The translations under genes and the position numbers were made by a program. Below, piece by piece: positions 1-11,456 of a stretch of DNA of 64,000 bases (position 1 is the stretch's first letter; each line of letters opens with the position of its first letter). Below the pieces are notes generated by a model. That model was not told the origin of the DNA. It worked only from the letters and a program-made list of their open reading frames with translations, and did no database searches. The DNA comes from Ophioderma brevispina (Eukaryota > Echinodermata > Ophiuroidea > Amphilepidida > Ophiodermatidae): contig JAMKCH010058150.1 in assembly GCA_023653785.1 (NCBI GenBank), forward strand, positions 1-64,000. Direction: 5' to 3'.

Positions 1-548
1 AACACAGTCAACTGTTATTCGAAAGCATAAATACCGACGTGCACCACCCCAGTGATTGCGCAATTTAGATGATTTTGTCGTTCGCGGCCACAATTTGCAG
101 GGCAAATTTTTTTCACCGAGTCTCACTCGCTCAGTCTGAGCGTTGTAAATTCAGACTGGTCTGACTAACAATGACTGAGACCGAGTTACAACAGTAGAGA
201 TGTCAGTTCGGTCCCTTTAGATTACAGAAGATAAAAACGGCAAGGATGCCTTCACTAAAAATCCTTAAAATTTGATAATTTAAAATATTGCATTTAATTT
301 AAATATCCTAAAATTAGTTCGTATTGCCAAATTAATTTATCGTGTTGGACGTACTTTTAAATGTAGTTCGGCATGTTATTTGTTTTGAAAACGCCCGTTC
401 ATGCTAATGAATCTGCATAGCGGTAAATACCGCGGTCACTGGCTCTATCAATGTCAAATATCGGTGGATGATAGACACCTAAAAACCCAATGAATTTCGC
501 GATTTCTAACAAACAGCCCCTGACTAAGAATTAAAATATGCATGGCGT
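1..548. other. no gene recognised
   Basis: AT-rich sequence with no open frame that looks coding on either strand and no recognisable repeat boundary. It may be ordinary intergenic DNA or old repeat. Confidence 0.4.
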
Positions 549-550
549 TA

Positions 551-1143
551 TAAGGTAGAAGATCCTAATAAAACTTAAAGTCTTAATTTAAAAAATGTTA
601 TGTATTTCAAAATAAATATACAGTATATGTGGAATTATGTGCAATCTGACACTTTCTGAATAAATTATGCAATGAGAGAGCCAATATGGCCGCTAATGGT
701 TGCTATTTTGACGAAATTTTGATGCGTTCTCTGGCCAAAGTGTACCATCTATCAACATAAAAATTGGTATTTATGATAAATTGACAATTGCCTGCTGACG
801 ATTTTTTATTTTTTCTAATTTATGAAAAGTTTTGATTAATATTACAAAAAATATGAAAATTACATGAATTTCACAGCTCATTTATTATGTTTAAGGCTAA
901 ATAAAAAGTGTTCATTTTTTTTTGTTTCTGTAAGTTTTTGTTTTTGCAAAATATTTTTATTTTTTGAAAGGTTTTTCTTTTTTTTTTAAACCGGGGTGTG
1001 TAAGGGAAACAAAACATATTAAAAATATGCGTAATTACTATAATTTTTTGATTTTTTCATGGTTGAATTACCTCAAAACCGAAAAACAGAAGAAAATTGA
1101 TTCTTTAAGGAAAAAGCATTTTTGATTAGGATCTTCTACCTTA
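551..1143. mobile_element. MITE-like element with 19-bp terminal inverted repeats
   Basis: The left end TAAGGTAGAAGATCCTAAT (551-569) is matched in inverted orientation by ATTAGGATCTTCTACCTTA at 1125-1143. The interior is AT-rich, has poly-T stretches and contains no open frame of note, as expected for a small non-autonomous DNA transposon of about 590 bp. I could not define a target-site duplication confidently. The pairing is seen directly; the MITE class is inference. Confidence 0.5.
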
Positions 1144-2395
1144 ACCATTGCCAAATTTCCGTGCCTTTTCTTATTGGTAAAACTTCCACCATTGCACAAT
1201 TTGTTGTTTAAAGACACGCCACAATAATTTCACACAGCCGGAAATGTTATAATGACCGGGTCATTTGTGTTGTAAAGCGGGCAAATAAAACACAACATTT
1301 GACGTCGGTGTGGAATAAAAAACTATCCAGTTTCTTTCTTTTTTTCAAATAAGCGCTTTCTATTTTGAAATCTTCGATGACCGTTAAAAATTGTGTCTTT
1401 GTATAATGACACTAATTTGAGGAAGGAAGGAAACAAGGTCCCTCAACCAGAGAAAGAGAAACAATCAGGTATGTAATTTTGTGTGTTAACCACGCGGAAA
1501 TAAAAAACGAAATTGCAATACCTTTCGTGTGTTGTAAAGGGTTATATCAATAGATAATAGAATAAGTTGGACACTTCGCCTCTATTTTTCGGGTGGGTGA
1601 ACGAGTAACGCTGTGCTACATCATTTCCAAAATCATAACTGGGGGAATAGCGCCAAAATGCGTCCAGTAGTAACCTCAGCAGACGACGACGGCTGACGCT
1701 GAGAATATAACAAGGAGTTAGATTTGAAGCAAATCTTGCCCATTTATTTAAATTGACTGAGACAGAGTGGAAAATGAAAGAAAAAACGGGTTGCTATACC
1801 TAACATTTATAATAATATGTAAAGAAATGATAGATCCCTAATTGGTCAGTTTTCTACCTTTATCAAATCTACCAGATAAGAGCCCTTGTGGGAATGAAGT
1901 GCAGCACATACATGCAATTGACTTGTGACCGGAACTTTGAGTACCTCCTTTCTTTTTTCCGTTCCCTGGTTAAAACAAAGCACTAGTTGGTCTACGTTCA
2001 ATTGGGTACCATGTGGCAGTATGAATCTTTGCCGAATGATATTTGAAATTTTATTTTCAAAATTTGCAATTAAAAAACGTACTTTAATTTTATCACAAAA
2101 ATCCTTGCTGTGACCCTACTAAGATTTTAATTTTGCCATTTTTAGAGTTAAGTGGCTAAAGTGTAAAAATTTTAGTGCCTTTTAGGCCAACGAGCCTTAA
2201 TTGAAAATATTCTTTATTTTCAAATAACATTAACACCCAAATTCAAATTTTGAAATATAACATTTAAATTAGGATTGAACTGAGTGGTCATGAAATCTGT
2301 AGACTAGTAGCAAGGATATATTTGGAGTGCGAGAATGCGAAAAAGTGGAGTTTTTAACCAGTAAAAGGCCCCCACCCCCATCTTGGTCCCCCCAC
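1144..2395. other. no gene recognised
   Basis: AT-rich DNA with several poly-A/T runs. The open frames here are short, have no recognisable motif and no convincing codon bias. I see no RNA gene or clear repeat structure. Confidence 0.4.
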
Positions 2396-2399
2396 TTGC

Positions 2400-2890
2400 C
2401 GCACCCACGAAGGGGGCGGGTGGTGGACCCACCCCTGTGATTTCCGTTACTGAACATCCGTCATAGAAATTTCGGTACCAAAGGATAGGAGGAGAGTTTA
2501 TTACTTCCATTTGCTACCACAACCCCATTATGACGTACTATGACGTCATTATGTTGAGGAAAGTGCGAAAATACTGATATAGTGTGGAAAATTGATATTT
2601 CGCAATTTTAGCGACCCAAACACCCTTATTAAAGCACTAAAATGCTCTCAAAATAAAACTAGTCATGTTCCCCATGCATGAAAATGTGATATTCCTAACA
2701 TTTTGCGAAGAATTGATTTTCCCCTATTCTACATATGTGTCTATGGAATGGCGTTTTGCGACATGCCGAAAACTTTATGACGTCATTGTGAGTAATTGCT
2801 AGGTATGTTGGTACTCATTTTGATATCAATGGAAAGAGGGGGGGGGACAATAGTATATAATGGTACCAAAATCAAGTGTCTTGAATGTTC
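2400..2890 (+). repeat. dispersed repeat R1, copy 1
   Basis: About 450 bp here matches, in inverted orientation, the stretch at 16600-17050. Shared landmarks are GTGATTTCCGTTACTGAACA with its counterpart near 17025-17045, two palindromic TGACGTCA-type sites (near 2538 and 2779), and the phrase TTTTGATATCAATGGAAAG near the right end. Neither copy contains a preserved reading frame. It is probably part of a transposable element of unknown class. Palindromic TGACGTCA is the CRE/ATF core, but nothing here shows a regulatory role. Confidence 0.5.
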
Positions 2891-5295
2891 ATGGCGAGTC
2901 TAGTCATGTGGTACCTTCTTCCCGAAGGGGGTGGTTGCCCCACAACCCCCACCAATCCTTTACTTTGGGATCACTTTATCTTTCTATACCCCAGTGGATG
3001 TTTGTTTTGGATGAAAAGAGCGGAATAGGTCAAATTGACAATTACATTCAATTATTTGCACCAAAAAAGGGGGTTGTTAGCAAGCAGGGGGAAAAACCTG
3101 AAGGAGGTGGTAACACCCCCACCCTTGGTAGACAGAGGGTTAAGATCAATAATGTAATGTAATAACATGTACATCCAAAATCGGTTCTAGTTCTTTCTTC
3201 TTTTCCTTATTTTCCCACATACCTTCGATATTATTTGAGTTCCAGCCAACTAGTTGGATGTACCATTTCTAACTTGATATTAATTTCTCTGTGTACTTAA
3301 ATAAGCGCAAAAAGTAATGTGATTGAGTACATCATTGGTATATAGACAAATTATCATTCAAATTTCAGCCATCTCAATTAAATAAATGATTAATGGTAAC
3401 TTAAAAGACTACTCATTTAAAATTTTAAATACAAATTTTTCTTTTTTTAAACACTTAATTTGTATTGAGTAGAGACACAGGAAATATTTTCCTTTCAATT
3501 CCAATAACGAAAGCGGTTTTTACATGAGAAGAAAATTCTCATTCTGCATTTTCAATAAATACCCCCTTGATAATCAGAAATTGCCAATTTGAATTGAAAT
3601 CAAACGTCAGCAGTCTTGCCTGCAAAATGCCATCTTAACCTCAAAGGTTGGGTTTTTTTACTCATAGAAAGAATAGAAAGTTGTTCAAAAACAGAAAGTA
3701 TAAGAGCAATACTCTAAGAGTGCTAGGACTCCAAAGGTGAAACATTATACGCAATGATCTGTTTGATGACAAAAAATCAAATAATATCCATGGGAATATC
3801 AAATTCATTTCAAATTGTTTCTGATTATACACTCCGAAGTCGTTTCATTTTCTATGGTTTTGCTGTTACTTGAAAGTGTAAAGCCTACAATGAAATCTTG
3901 TATTATTTTCAGTGACAGTTGGAGCTACTGAAAACTTAACTATAAATTAAAAGAGACCTATGATTAAAGGCTGTTTTTAGTTTTATTGTAATGAAATAAA
4001 CCGGTATTCGTTATAAACACGTGTCTTATGTTCGATCATTAGAATAGAATTAAGTGATTTTCGTCCGAACGACATCGTAAATTTAATACAAAGATAATGA
4101 CTTGAGAATAAGATAACGCTTGCTTCTTGATAAAACTAGTGATATTTTGATACCTTTTACTCTGCAAAAAGTATCAATATATACACCTTCAAGCAGTAAA
4201 CAGATATAAATCACAACTCTTCCACTTAACGTTTATGGAAAGTTATTATGTCCAATTATTCACAAAACCCAGGGTTTCAAACGCTAGACATACGCTTTGG
4301 ATGTCCTGATGTCCTTAGTGTACTTACACCTGTGGGCCGACGAGTGAATGAAAAAAAAAATGCAGCAAAATACTGTAAAATTTTAGGTCAAATTTACCAG
4401 GAGTTATAAACGACTACAACTGGAGCGTTTATTTCGATTTTTTAGGAAAGAATATGAACATTATCGTACATTATATGAATTTTCCAATTATACGATTAAA
4501 GCTGCGTGTTCCGATCGTCTTTGGACACCCTGATTACACGGACAACCAGGACCAAGTAGTACGATTTTGATATCAAGAGAAAAGGCGTATTTTTATCATT
4601 TCTCGTCCTGAAATTGAGTCATAAATCCATTTCATTACCAAGTATAAACAAAAAACAACCGTTTTAGTGTTAAACCATCAATATTAGCACAGTATTGAAT
4701 AGGGCTATGCAACATGCATTATTCGTTCTACCATCAAAACCGCCAAAGTTTGTTTCCCACGGTTATCAAGTAGAGACCACCATAACAAATCGGAACAAGC
4801 CCTTTAAGTACTAAAGTTACAGGAAAAAAATTTTATAAATGTTACAAAGAAATTATGGCAGAATTCTTCCAACAAAACCCCGTAAATCCATACTTTTTAC
4901 AGGGTTCCATTCAAATTAACTTATTTTACATTAAGTATTAAATATTTGATTAAATCAATTCGATACAAAATAAAATGTTTAGAACTCATCATGACTCTTT
5001 TCTATCTTCATGGGCGCATTATTGTGCATTTTTGTTAAGAGACACTGACACCTGAGAAAATCGTACAAAAGCATAGTCATTCAGCGCGCCGTCGGCAGGC
5101 AAAAGTATGTTCACATGTTCAATACCACCCGTCTGAGGCGATCGATGACTCTTGTTGAGTACGCCAAACAGCTCAATGTGCCTTCGTCTCTTTGACTATT
5201 AAACAGAGGACGTTTTTAGGTTTTTGCAAACAGACCAATCACTTGTAATTAAATTTGACAAGGAAATACAAGGATACTTGAAGGAAAGCGTGCTA
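2891..5295. other. no gene recognised
   Basis: About 2.4 kb without a supportable gene. A 100-residue open frame at 2860-3162 begins inside the R1 repeat and is rich in low-complexity G/P residues. Its codon content follows C/G-run sequence, so I do not call it coding. The rest is AT-rich and unstructured by eye. Confidence 0.4.
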
Positions 5296-5299
5296 AGAA

Positions 5300-8200
5300 T
5301 ATGAAGAACGTTTTCAATGTCCACAAGTCCACATAAAATCCATTTTCCTAAAATGTTTAAATTTTAGATATGGCAAGTTCATTATTCTCGAAACTTCAAT
5401 CGCCGATATTTCGAAATGTGGACTTTTGGCGATTGGCCTGTTTGGAAAGATCGTGACGATATGTAGAAGGTTGTTCCAGTTGTTGATCACTCGCGAGAAT
5501 AGCAAGCCTGGTCTCATCTTTAGTCCTTTACGCAAGCTGGGGTTTTGTAACTGTGAACAATTCACATTGTTTTGCCCGTCTTTTGTTGGTTGTTGCGAGC
5601 TGGAAGTATTTCCCATGTTAGTTTTCTCAATGTCATTTAGGAATTTTGAAGGTCTCAATAAGGTCTTAGTCTTCTTAGTCTTCTCTGGCTCAAGACATCA
5701 GCCGCATGATATACTTTTCCAGGCGCAGCGAGCGATTGGCGTGCGCCATACCGGATTGAACCCCAGATCAGTGTTAACGCTGGTGCTCATGAGCAGAAAT
5801 CGCTTGTCAGCGACTGGGAAGTATATCATGGCTTAAATACACATCCAATTCTAAAATAGTAGTACAAACGTACGGTAATGTAAGCATGTCTGACCTCTGG
5901 GACTAACTTTGTTGCTCTTCTTTGTACTTTCCACATTTGTTATAAATCTTCTTGAGCCTCGTTTCCATGCTTGGATAGAGTATTCCAGGTGGTGGGGCTC
6001 ACATAAGTTTTGTATAAGGTGGCGTAACTATCTCTTTCAATTTACTTGAAATACCTTTTGATAACCCTCAAACTGTTCATTGCTTTCTGGGCAGCCTTGG
6101 CACACTGAATACTTGACTTACAATCACTTTGTAAAAAACACCCAGATCATTTCTTGCTCAATTACATCCAGTTTTATTACCATTCATGTAATCGTCTACT
6201 TGGAATTGTTGTTACCAAGATGCGATTTCATCGTTTTAATTTTCCAGTATTGATCTCTGGAGCAATATTTTTGAAGACCACTTGTAACTCTCATATAATT
6301 CTGAATCTTCGTGCAGCAGCTTCAGCGGACTCCACTTCAGAAAATATCTTAGTGTCATCCGCAAACATTTAATGTGGATTCGACATGAGTTGTGGCAATT
6401 CATTGATGTAGAGAACGAACAGCAGTGGACCTAACACTGAGCCTTGGAACTCCGCTAAGCACATTTACCTTCCGATGAAGAATCGTTTTTACAAACAGAC
6501 CAAACTGAGTTCTTTCCCTTAGAAAATCTTGGATCCACCTCAAAACTTTGTTGTACATCCGTATGCCTCTTGTTTACTAAGTAATCTTCTGTGCGGAACA
6601 AGAGTCAAAGCTATTCGCATAATCGAGGAAGATAATATCCACTCCATAGCCCTGGTCTAGATTCTGTCTGTTTACTTCCTCGAGGGTTTCAAGAAGATTT
6701 GTAAACCACTGTTTGCCCCTTGTAAAGCCATTCCGCATTTGTACAAGCCTCTTCTTGTCCCTCCACAATGCTCTAACATTGTTTTCCATAATTTTGTCAG
6801 ACTAACTGGCCTGTAGTTGCCAGTGTTGGATTTGGAGCCCTTTTTTGAAATCGAGGTCACCGTGCCGTCTTCCAGTCTTTAGGTAACTTTCCTACAGCCA
6901 TCGACTTCCTGAAATGAGGTACCAAAGGAATTGAAACCTCCGGCTACATGACTTGTCACTCGTGGATGAATGTTGTCAGGACCTAGGCACTTGGTCATGT
7001 TAGCGTTCTATCTCCTCCTTTACATTTGCTGTGTAAACCTCTATATCATTTAGTTGGCTATTTACCACCTGCTCTAGTTTCGGCACATCCCCCCCTCCGT
7101 GCTCCTTTTTTTTTTTTTTGGGTGTAATAACAGATTGGGAAGAATGACTACATGGCTCTGCCGCTTTCTCGTCTGTCTCAGTTCGCTTCCATCTTCCTTC
7201 GTTAACTGCTGAACACCTATTTTTACTTTCTGCTTCTGGCGAACATAGCTATAGAAAGCTTTTGGCTTACTCTTGAAATCCTTCATGAGCTTCTGTTCGT
7301 ATCTAGCCTGTGCTTCTCGACAATTTTTCCTGTCCTGTTACTCTGTCTTTTATATTCATCCATAATCTTGGTAGTGTCTTGACTTTCTGTATCTCTTGTA
7401 GAGGCTCTAACTAGTCTTCACACTGACTTTTTTCAACTTGAAATGTCCTCCATGATGGCTTGAAACTTCTTTCTTAACCTGGTCAATGGAAGTACTGATC
7501 TTCCACCTCCTGGTTAGAAACATTTTTGAGATAGCCAGGACTCCTCATAATCTAGGCTATCCATCTCCTCTACCAGTCTATCTCTCTTCTTAAAGTCTTC
7601 TTTCATCATCGCATAATTTCCTTTGTTGTATTTACAGCTACTTCCATTTGTGTGTCCCTCTTTGTTGTAATCATAGAATTACAAATGTGAAGTCCACTAC
7701 AACCTACGTGATCACTTTTTCCTAGTGCGCTATGTTTCACCAATTTTCCACCATGAAATCAGTCATTGCGTCAGAATTAACTCCACATGATGGTTTTTGA
7801 CCTTCTCTGTATTTTGTGTGGTTCATTGACGTGCTGTATCAAATACAAGTCTTGAACTTTCATCATAAAAAAAGATCTCGCTATATGGTCGTCTGATGTC
7901 TTGACCTGTCAACTACCTCCAATCAATCTCTGGAAAAAATTGAAGTCAGCAAAGATCAAAATGTGACTGTAGGTAGAAGTTTCAAGCTTCTTTAGATGCT
8001 CGTGGTGGTTTTCACTTGTGATGTTAGACTCCTGCCAAGAAAGCTTGTCCTTATTGTTCAAGCTATTTCAACATATAGAACTCTCGAAACTCAGAATCAT
8101 TTATTGGTTGACAGCTGTTGTTTTATGAGTTGTGGACGGTATAGTGATCCGTATAGTATTACACTCTTCCACTTGACTGACATTTATCCTTTATGAATAG

Positions 8201-8300
8201 AGCTGAAACTCTTCCACTGCCACTTCACTGTCTCGCAAAACGGAGCTGTCACACCAAGATCTGAGATTCGATGATCTTTGTTTTACCTGTCATTGTTTCG
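5300..8300 (-). pseudogene. decayed CR1/Jockey-type LINE (ORF2 remnant)
   Basis: Reading the - strand from 8300 down to 5300, pieces of a non-LTR retrotransposon ORF2 appear in order. An endonuclease-type block (SHILIFADFNF, near 7930-7960) is followed by a linker with KAFYSYVRQK (7240-7270). The reverse transcriptase fingers NYRPVSLT (near 6815) come next, then VDIIFLDYANSFDS (6600-6640), SVLGPLLFVLYINELP in a shifted frame (6400-6450) and FADDTKIF (6340-6370). A C-terminal block with LLFSRVINNWNNLL (5480-5530) ends it. The pieces lie in different frames with several stops, so it cannot be active. Such ORF2 proteins carry an APE endonuclease and an RT for target-primed integration. Motif order and wording favour the CR1/Rex/Jockey group; the exact clade is not certain. 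No ORF1 was found. Confidence 0.8.
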
Positions 8301-10535
8301 ATAAATGACCTATCTTGTTAAGAGTATCTGCATTTGTGTAGTAACATTATATAAAAGTACCTTTGGAGATGTTATGGTGAGACTTCTTAGGTTCCTCCTT
8401 TATGTTAGATGTGCGGGAATTGCAGACTTTCTCATCGTGCTGTGCTTGATTGGTGACTTAGATTATTGTTGCTAATTGAGGAATTTCTGTCTAGACCTTC
8501 TGATCATCAACCCCATTCTGCAGAGAGTCTGACTTGGACTCGGGCGGGTTCTTCATTAACAAATACATCCCCTTTTGCTCTATTGTCTACTTGGCACCTG
8601 CGTGATTTAAACCAGTTGTCTTATAAACACTTGCATTTTTATTTACGCTGGTTACCTCTGCAGCCGGGTTTCCAGACAAAGGCAGGGAGTTAGTGCAGTG
8701 TGATCTGTGAATGAATGTGCTGGAGAAACGGATCCACCATATTGGGGACCTCTGACTAATTGTCTTAGGGAATCGAAAGAATTGATTTGGTGATTTTGGG
8801 GGGTTATTTGAGCACATAGCAGCGAACACTCGATTTCGATCAACTTCGCCATTGATTCAGTCGTACTAGTTGCTATACGAGATTTTTTCGTATTTTACCT
8901 ACTGACGCTTGGAGCGCCTTTCCCATAAACATCCACTTCCGTTACATTAAAAATAGTGGGAGTGTCCAATCTGTTTATCGATGATGTGTGGTTAGATATC
9001 CCTCTACCACAGATTCGATCTGTGTACCATGGGCTCCGTTGATACAAAAATTTGCTCATACATTAAACCGCACCTTCAGAATACAACTTGATTTTCTTTA
9101 AAATAAAGTTTTCTCGAGAATATTCAGGTGATGAACCAGAAACAAAAGTGAAAGGTGCTAGGATCAAGTAATAAACCTTTAATATTATGAATACAGACCA
9201 AGTCTATTTCCAACACACACATAAGGTATGTAAAGTTAACACAAAATGGGATTGGAGGCAAATATTTGGGATTGCATGTGTTTGTGTGTGCCCCTCGGTC
9301 CGTGTACTATAGTGTGTGGGCGGGCGCGCAAAAAACAGGTAAAAAAGGGTAAAAGTTGACCTTTTCGTGAGGAAAGTGTCGAAGTTAGTTGACCTTTTTC
9401 GTGGTCAAATGTGACCACTTTTTCGCGTATAGTGTGCAAGTTGACTACTGACCCCCCCAGTAACATGTCATCAATGCGAAGGTTAATTAAGCTTGATTAA
9501 TTATCTAATTAATGGGGCCATGTATGAGCGTCCTTATGCATGGATACAGCGGCCCTGAATCAGCTTACTCAGTTGAATCAATTCCTGACACCACTACAAG
9601 TCATTACCAATGATTGCGGATCCGCTAAGTAGAATCTAATTAATAAGGGTAGATACAAGTAGCAAATTCGGATCTACGCAGATACGGCTTATGCTTCACA
9701 ACAGTTTGAAGTTGTAGTGCAGTAGTAAAAACGTAACTACTCTTAAATAGTTAAACAAGGACGATGATGCTCGTGTTTGAATAAGCAAATTATTAAAATA
9801 TTCCAACGTGTTTTAAGCAATTTTAAGTTAAAATCGTGTTTAGTTAAAAAGTTTATGGAATACGGGCCACTGAGTTTATAGTTTATATAACCAGTGAGTT
9901 TATAACTAGAAAAACACCGGCCTAACCGGTAATAAAAAAATCCATAGCTGATTTTGTTTTTCAGGATGGTTTCCTAATGTTGTAAGGAGCAACATATCAA
10001 ATCTCCCCAAACGGACTTGGAATAAGAAGAAGATTGTTTGATGACATATAAAAAAATCAGAATTTTTTGTCAAGATTTCAGGTTTACGTGTTAAATCAGA
10101 AAAATGGCGACACCGTCCTTAAAATGGGATTTCTTGGCCACTACCGCCTGAATCCATCTAGAAGCACTCTTGCGCCCTCTAGTGACCTACCCATCGAGCG
10201 AACAGACAGTGGTGGCTAAGTCAATGGGGGCGCGCTAGGGTACTTCATCAGATGAGACGGCCAAGTTTGAATCAAAATAGATTACAGCAATATAGATTCC
10301 AACCCACAGATCGATTGAAGCTTTTTTATGTGAGTCTATTATTTCCTCGGCCCATATACGACCTCGACTTCGTCTGTTATTTCTACATAAATTAAAAAAT
10401 AACATTTTACAGTGGAGTTCATTCTTTTTCCTCAAGATTTCGTTTTACTTGTGAAAACCAATGACGATGTCTAACTTTGCACATGGGATTTCGTCTGAAG
10501 ACGATATGTTTCATAAATTCATACATCGACAAGGT
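8301..10535. other. no gene recognised
   Basis: Short open frames at 8466-8852 and 9236-9466 overlap on both strands and show no motif. A local cluster of GTTGACCTTTT-like phrases lies at 9350-9445. I see no RNA gene. The beginning of this stretch may still include the 5' part of the LINE at 5.3-8.3 kb. Confidence 0.35.
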
Positions 10536-10539
10536 AGAA

Positions 10540-10860
10540 TGAGATAATCTAGCGATAATGAAGTTTGGAATAATGAAATAAATAATCCCTCTATCCTGAA
10601 GAATACGTGAGATCTACGATTTATTAAAACCTTTCTGCATACTATATACTGACTTTGTGTGGAAGCTTAGAAACACTTCTAATTCTGGAGTATAAAACGT
10701 ATAATCTAGTTTACCCAAGCAGATATTTATTGCAATACATCAGTTGTTCAAGCAATATATTATGCGTTTGTCAAACCAATTACGTAGTGTCCGTTGCTAT
10801 TGTAGTTGTTTCTGTTGTGTTTACGATAAATTTAAAGACACTATCAGTGTCCTAATGTTG
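10540..10860 (+). repeat. repeat shared with the 3' flank of gene copy B
   Basis: This stretch aligns colinearly with 42940-43220. Shared phrases include TCTATCCTGAAGAATA, GAGTATAAAACGT, and AGATATTTATTGCAATAC against AGATATTTATTACAATAC. In copy B the match lies about 1.6 kb downstream of exon 3. It could be the tail of a third, otherwise lost duplication unit upstream of copy A, or an independent dispersed repeat. No gene exon was found near it. Confidence 0.55.
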
Positions 10861-11248
10861 AAACTTGCAGGAATAGCTTAAAAGTGAAGGATAAGACTGA
10901 GGAATTATCATAAGTTACTATTTCCAACCGAAGATTTGACAAAAAGGAAGAAAATGGCAGTGTTCAAAGATACGAATCTCCATTCAATTACGTGTTGTAG
11001 TAAGTGTCCGTTCGGACACTAATGACTAAAGTATCCGATTTTGTCCTTATTAGGTTGCTTCTGGTCCTATCATTTGCAGGGTATGTTAGTATACTTATAC
11101 TTGTTACAGACATGCAAAAATATGATTTTTGATTATTTTTTTTTCGATTTTCTGATTTAGCAAATTACTGATAGTGTCTTTAATTTTGTCCGTGAGGTGC
11201 AGAAAACCAGCCGTTTAAAATCGGTTCTAAACAGGCACCAATAACAAC

Positions 11249-11318
11249 GACGTATCGACCGGCCCAACCCTAGACACATCCTGCGACGTACGACCGGCCC
11301 AACCCTAGACACACCCTG
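11249..11318 (+). repeat. two-copy GC-rich tandem repeat
   Basis: Two adjacent units of 33-35 bp, each containing CGACCGGCCCAACCCTAGAC, followed by a partial third start (GACGT). They stand out as GC-rich in AT-rich surroundings. The surrounding 10.86-11.45 kb shows no gene. Confidence 0.7.
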
Positions 11319-11456
11319 CGACGTCAAAAACGCGTATGGGCCGCCCCTGCTATTTTATTTACGTCATTGGCATACATTAAGTCGGTCTGTCTTGTCTGTG
11401 ATATGCTTAACGCCCAGGTGGGATAAAAACCAAGCAGGATAGTGTGCTGCAGTTGA

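Noticed and set aside
2530..2790. TGACGTCA sites as a CRE-driven promoter
   Set aside because: They are part of dispersed repeat R1 and no gene lies next to either copy in a suitable position.
2860..3162. 100-residue open frame on the + strand
   Set aside because: It starts within repeat R1, has no recognised motif or homologous copy, and its composition reflects G- and C-runs.
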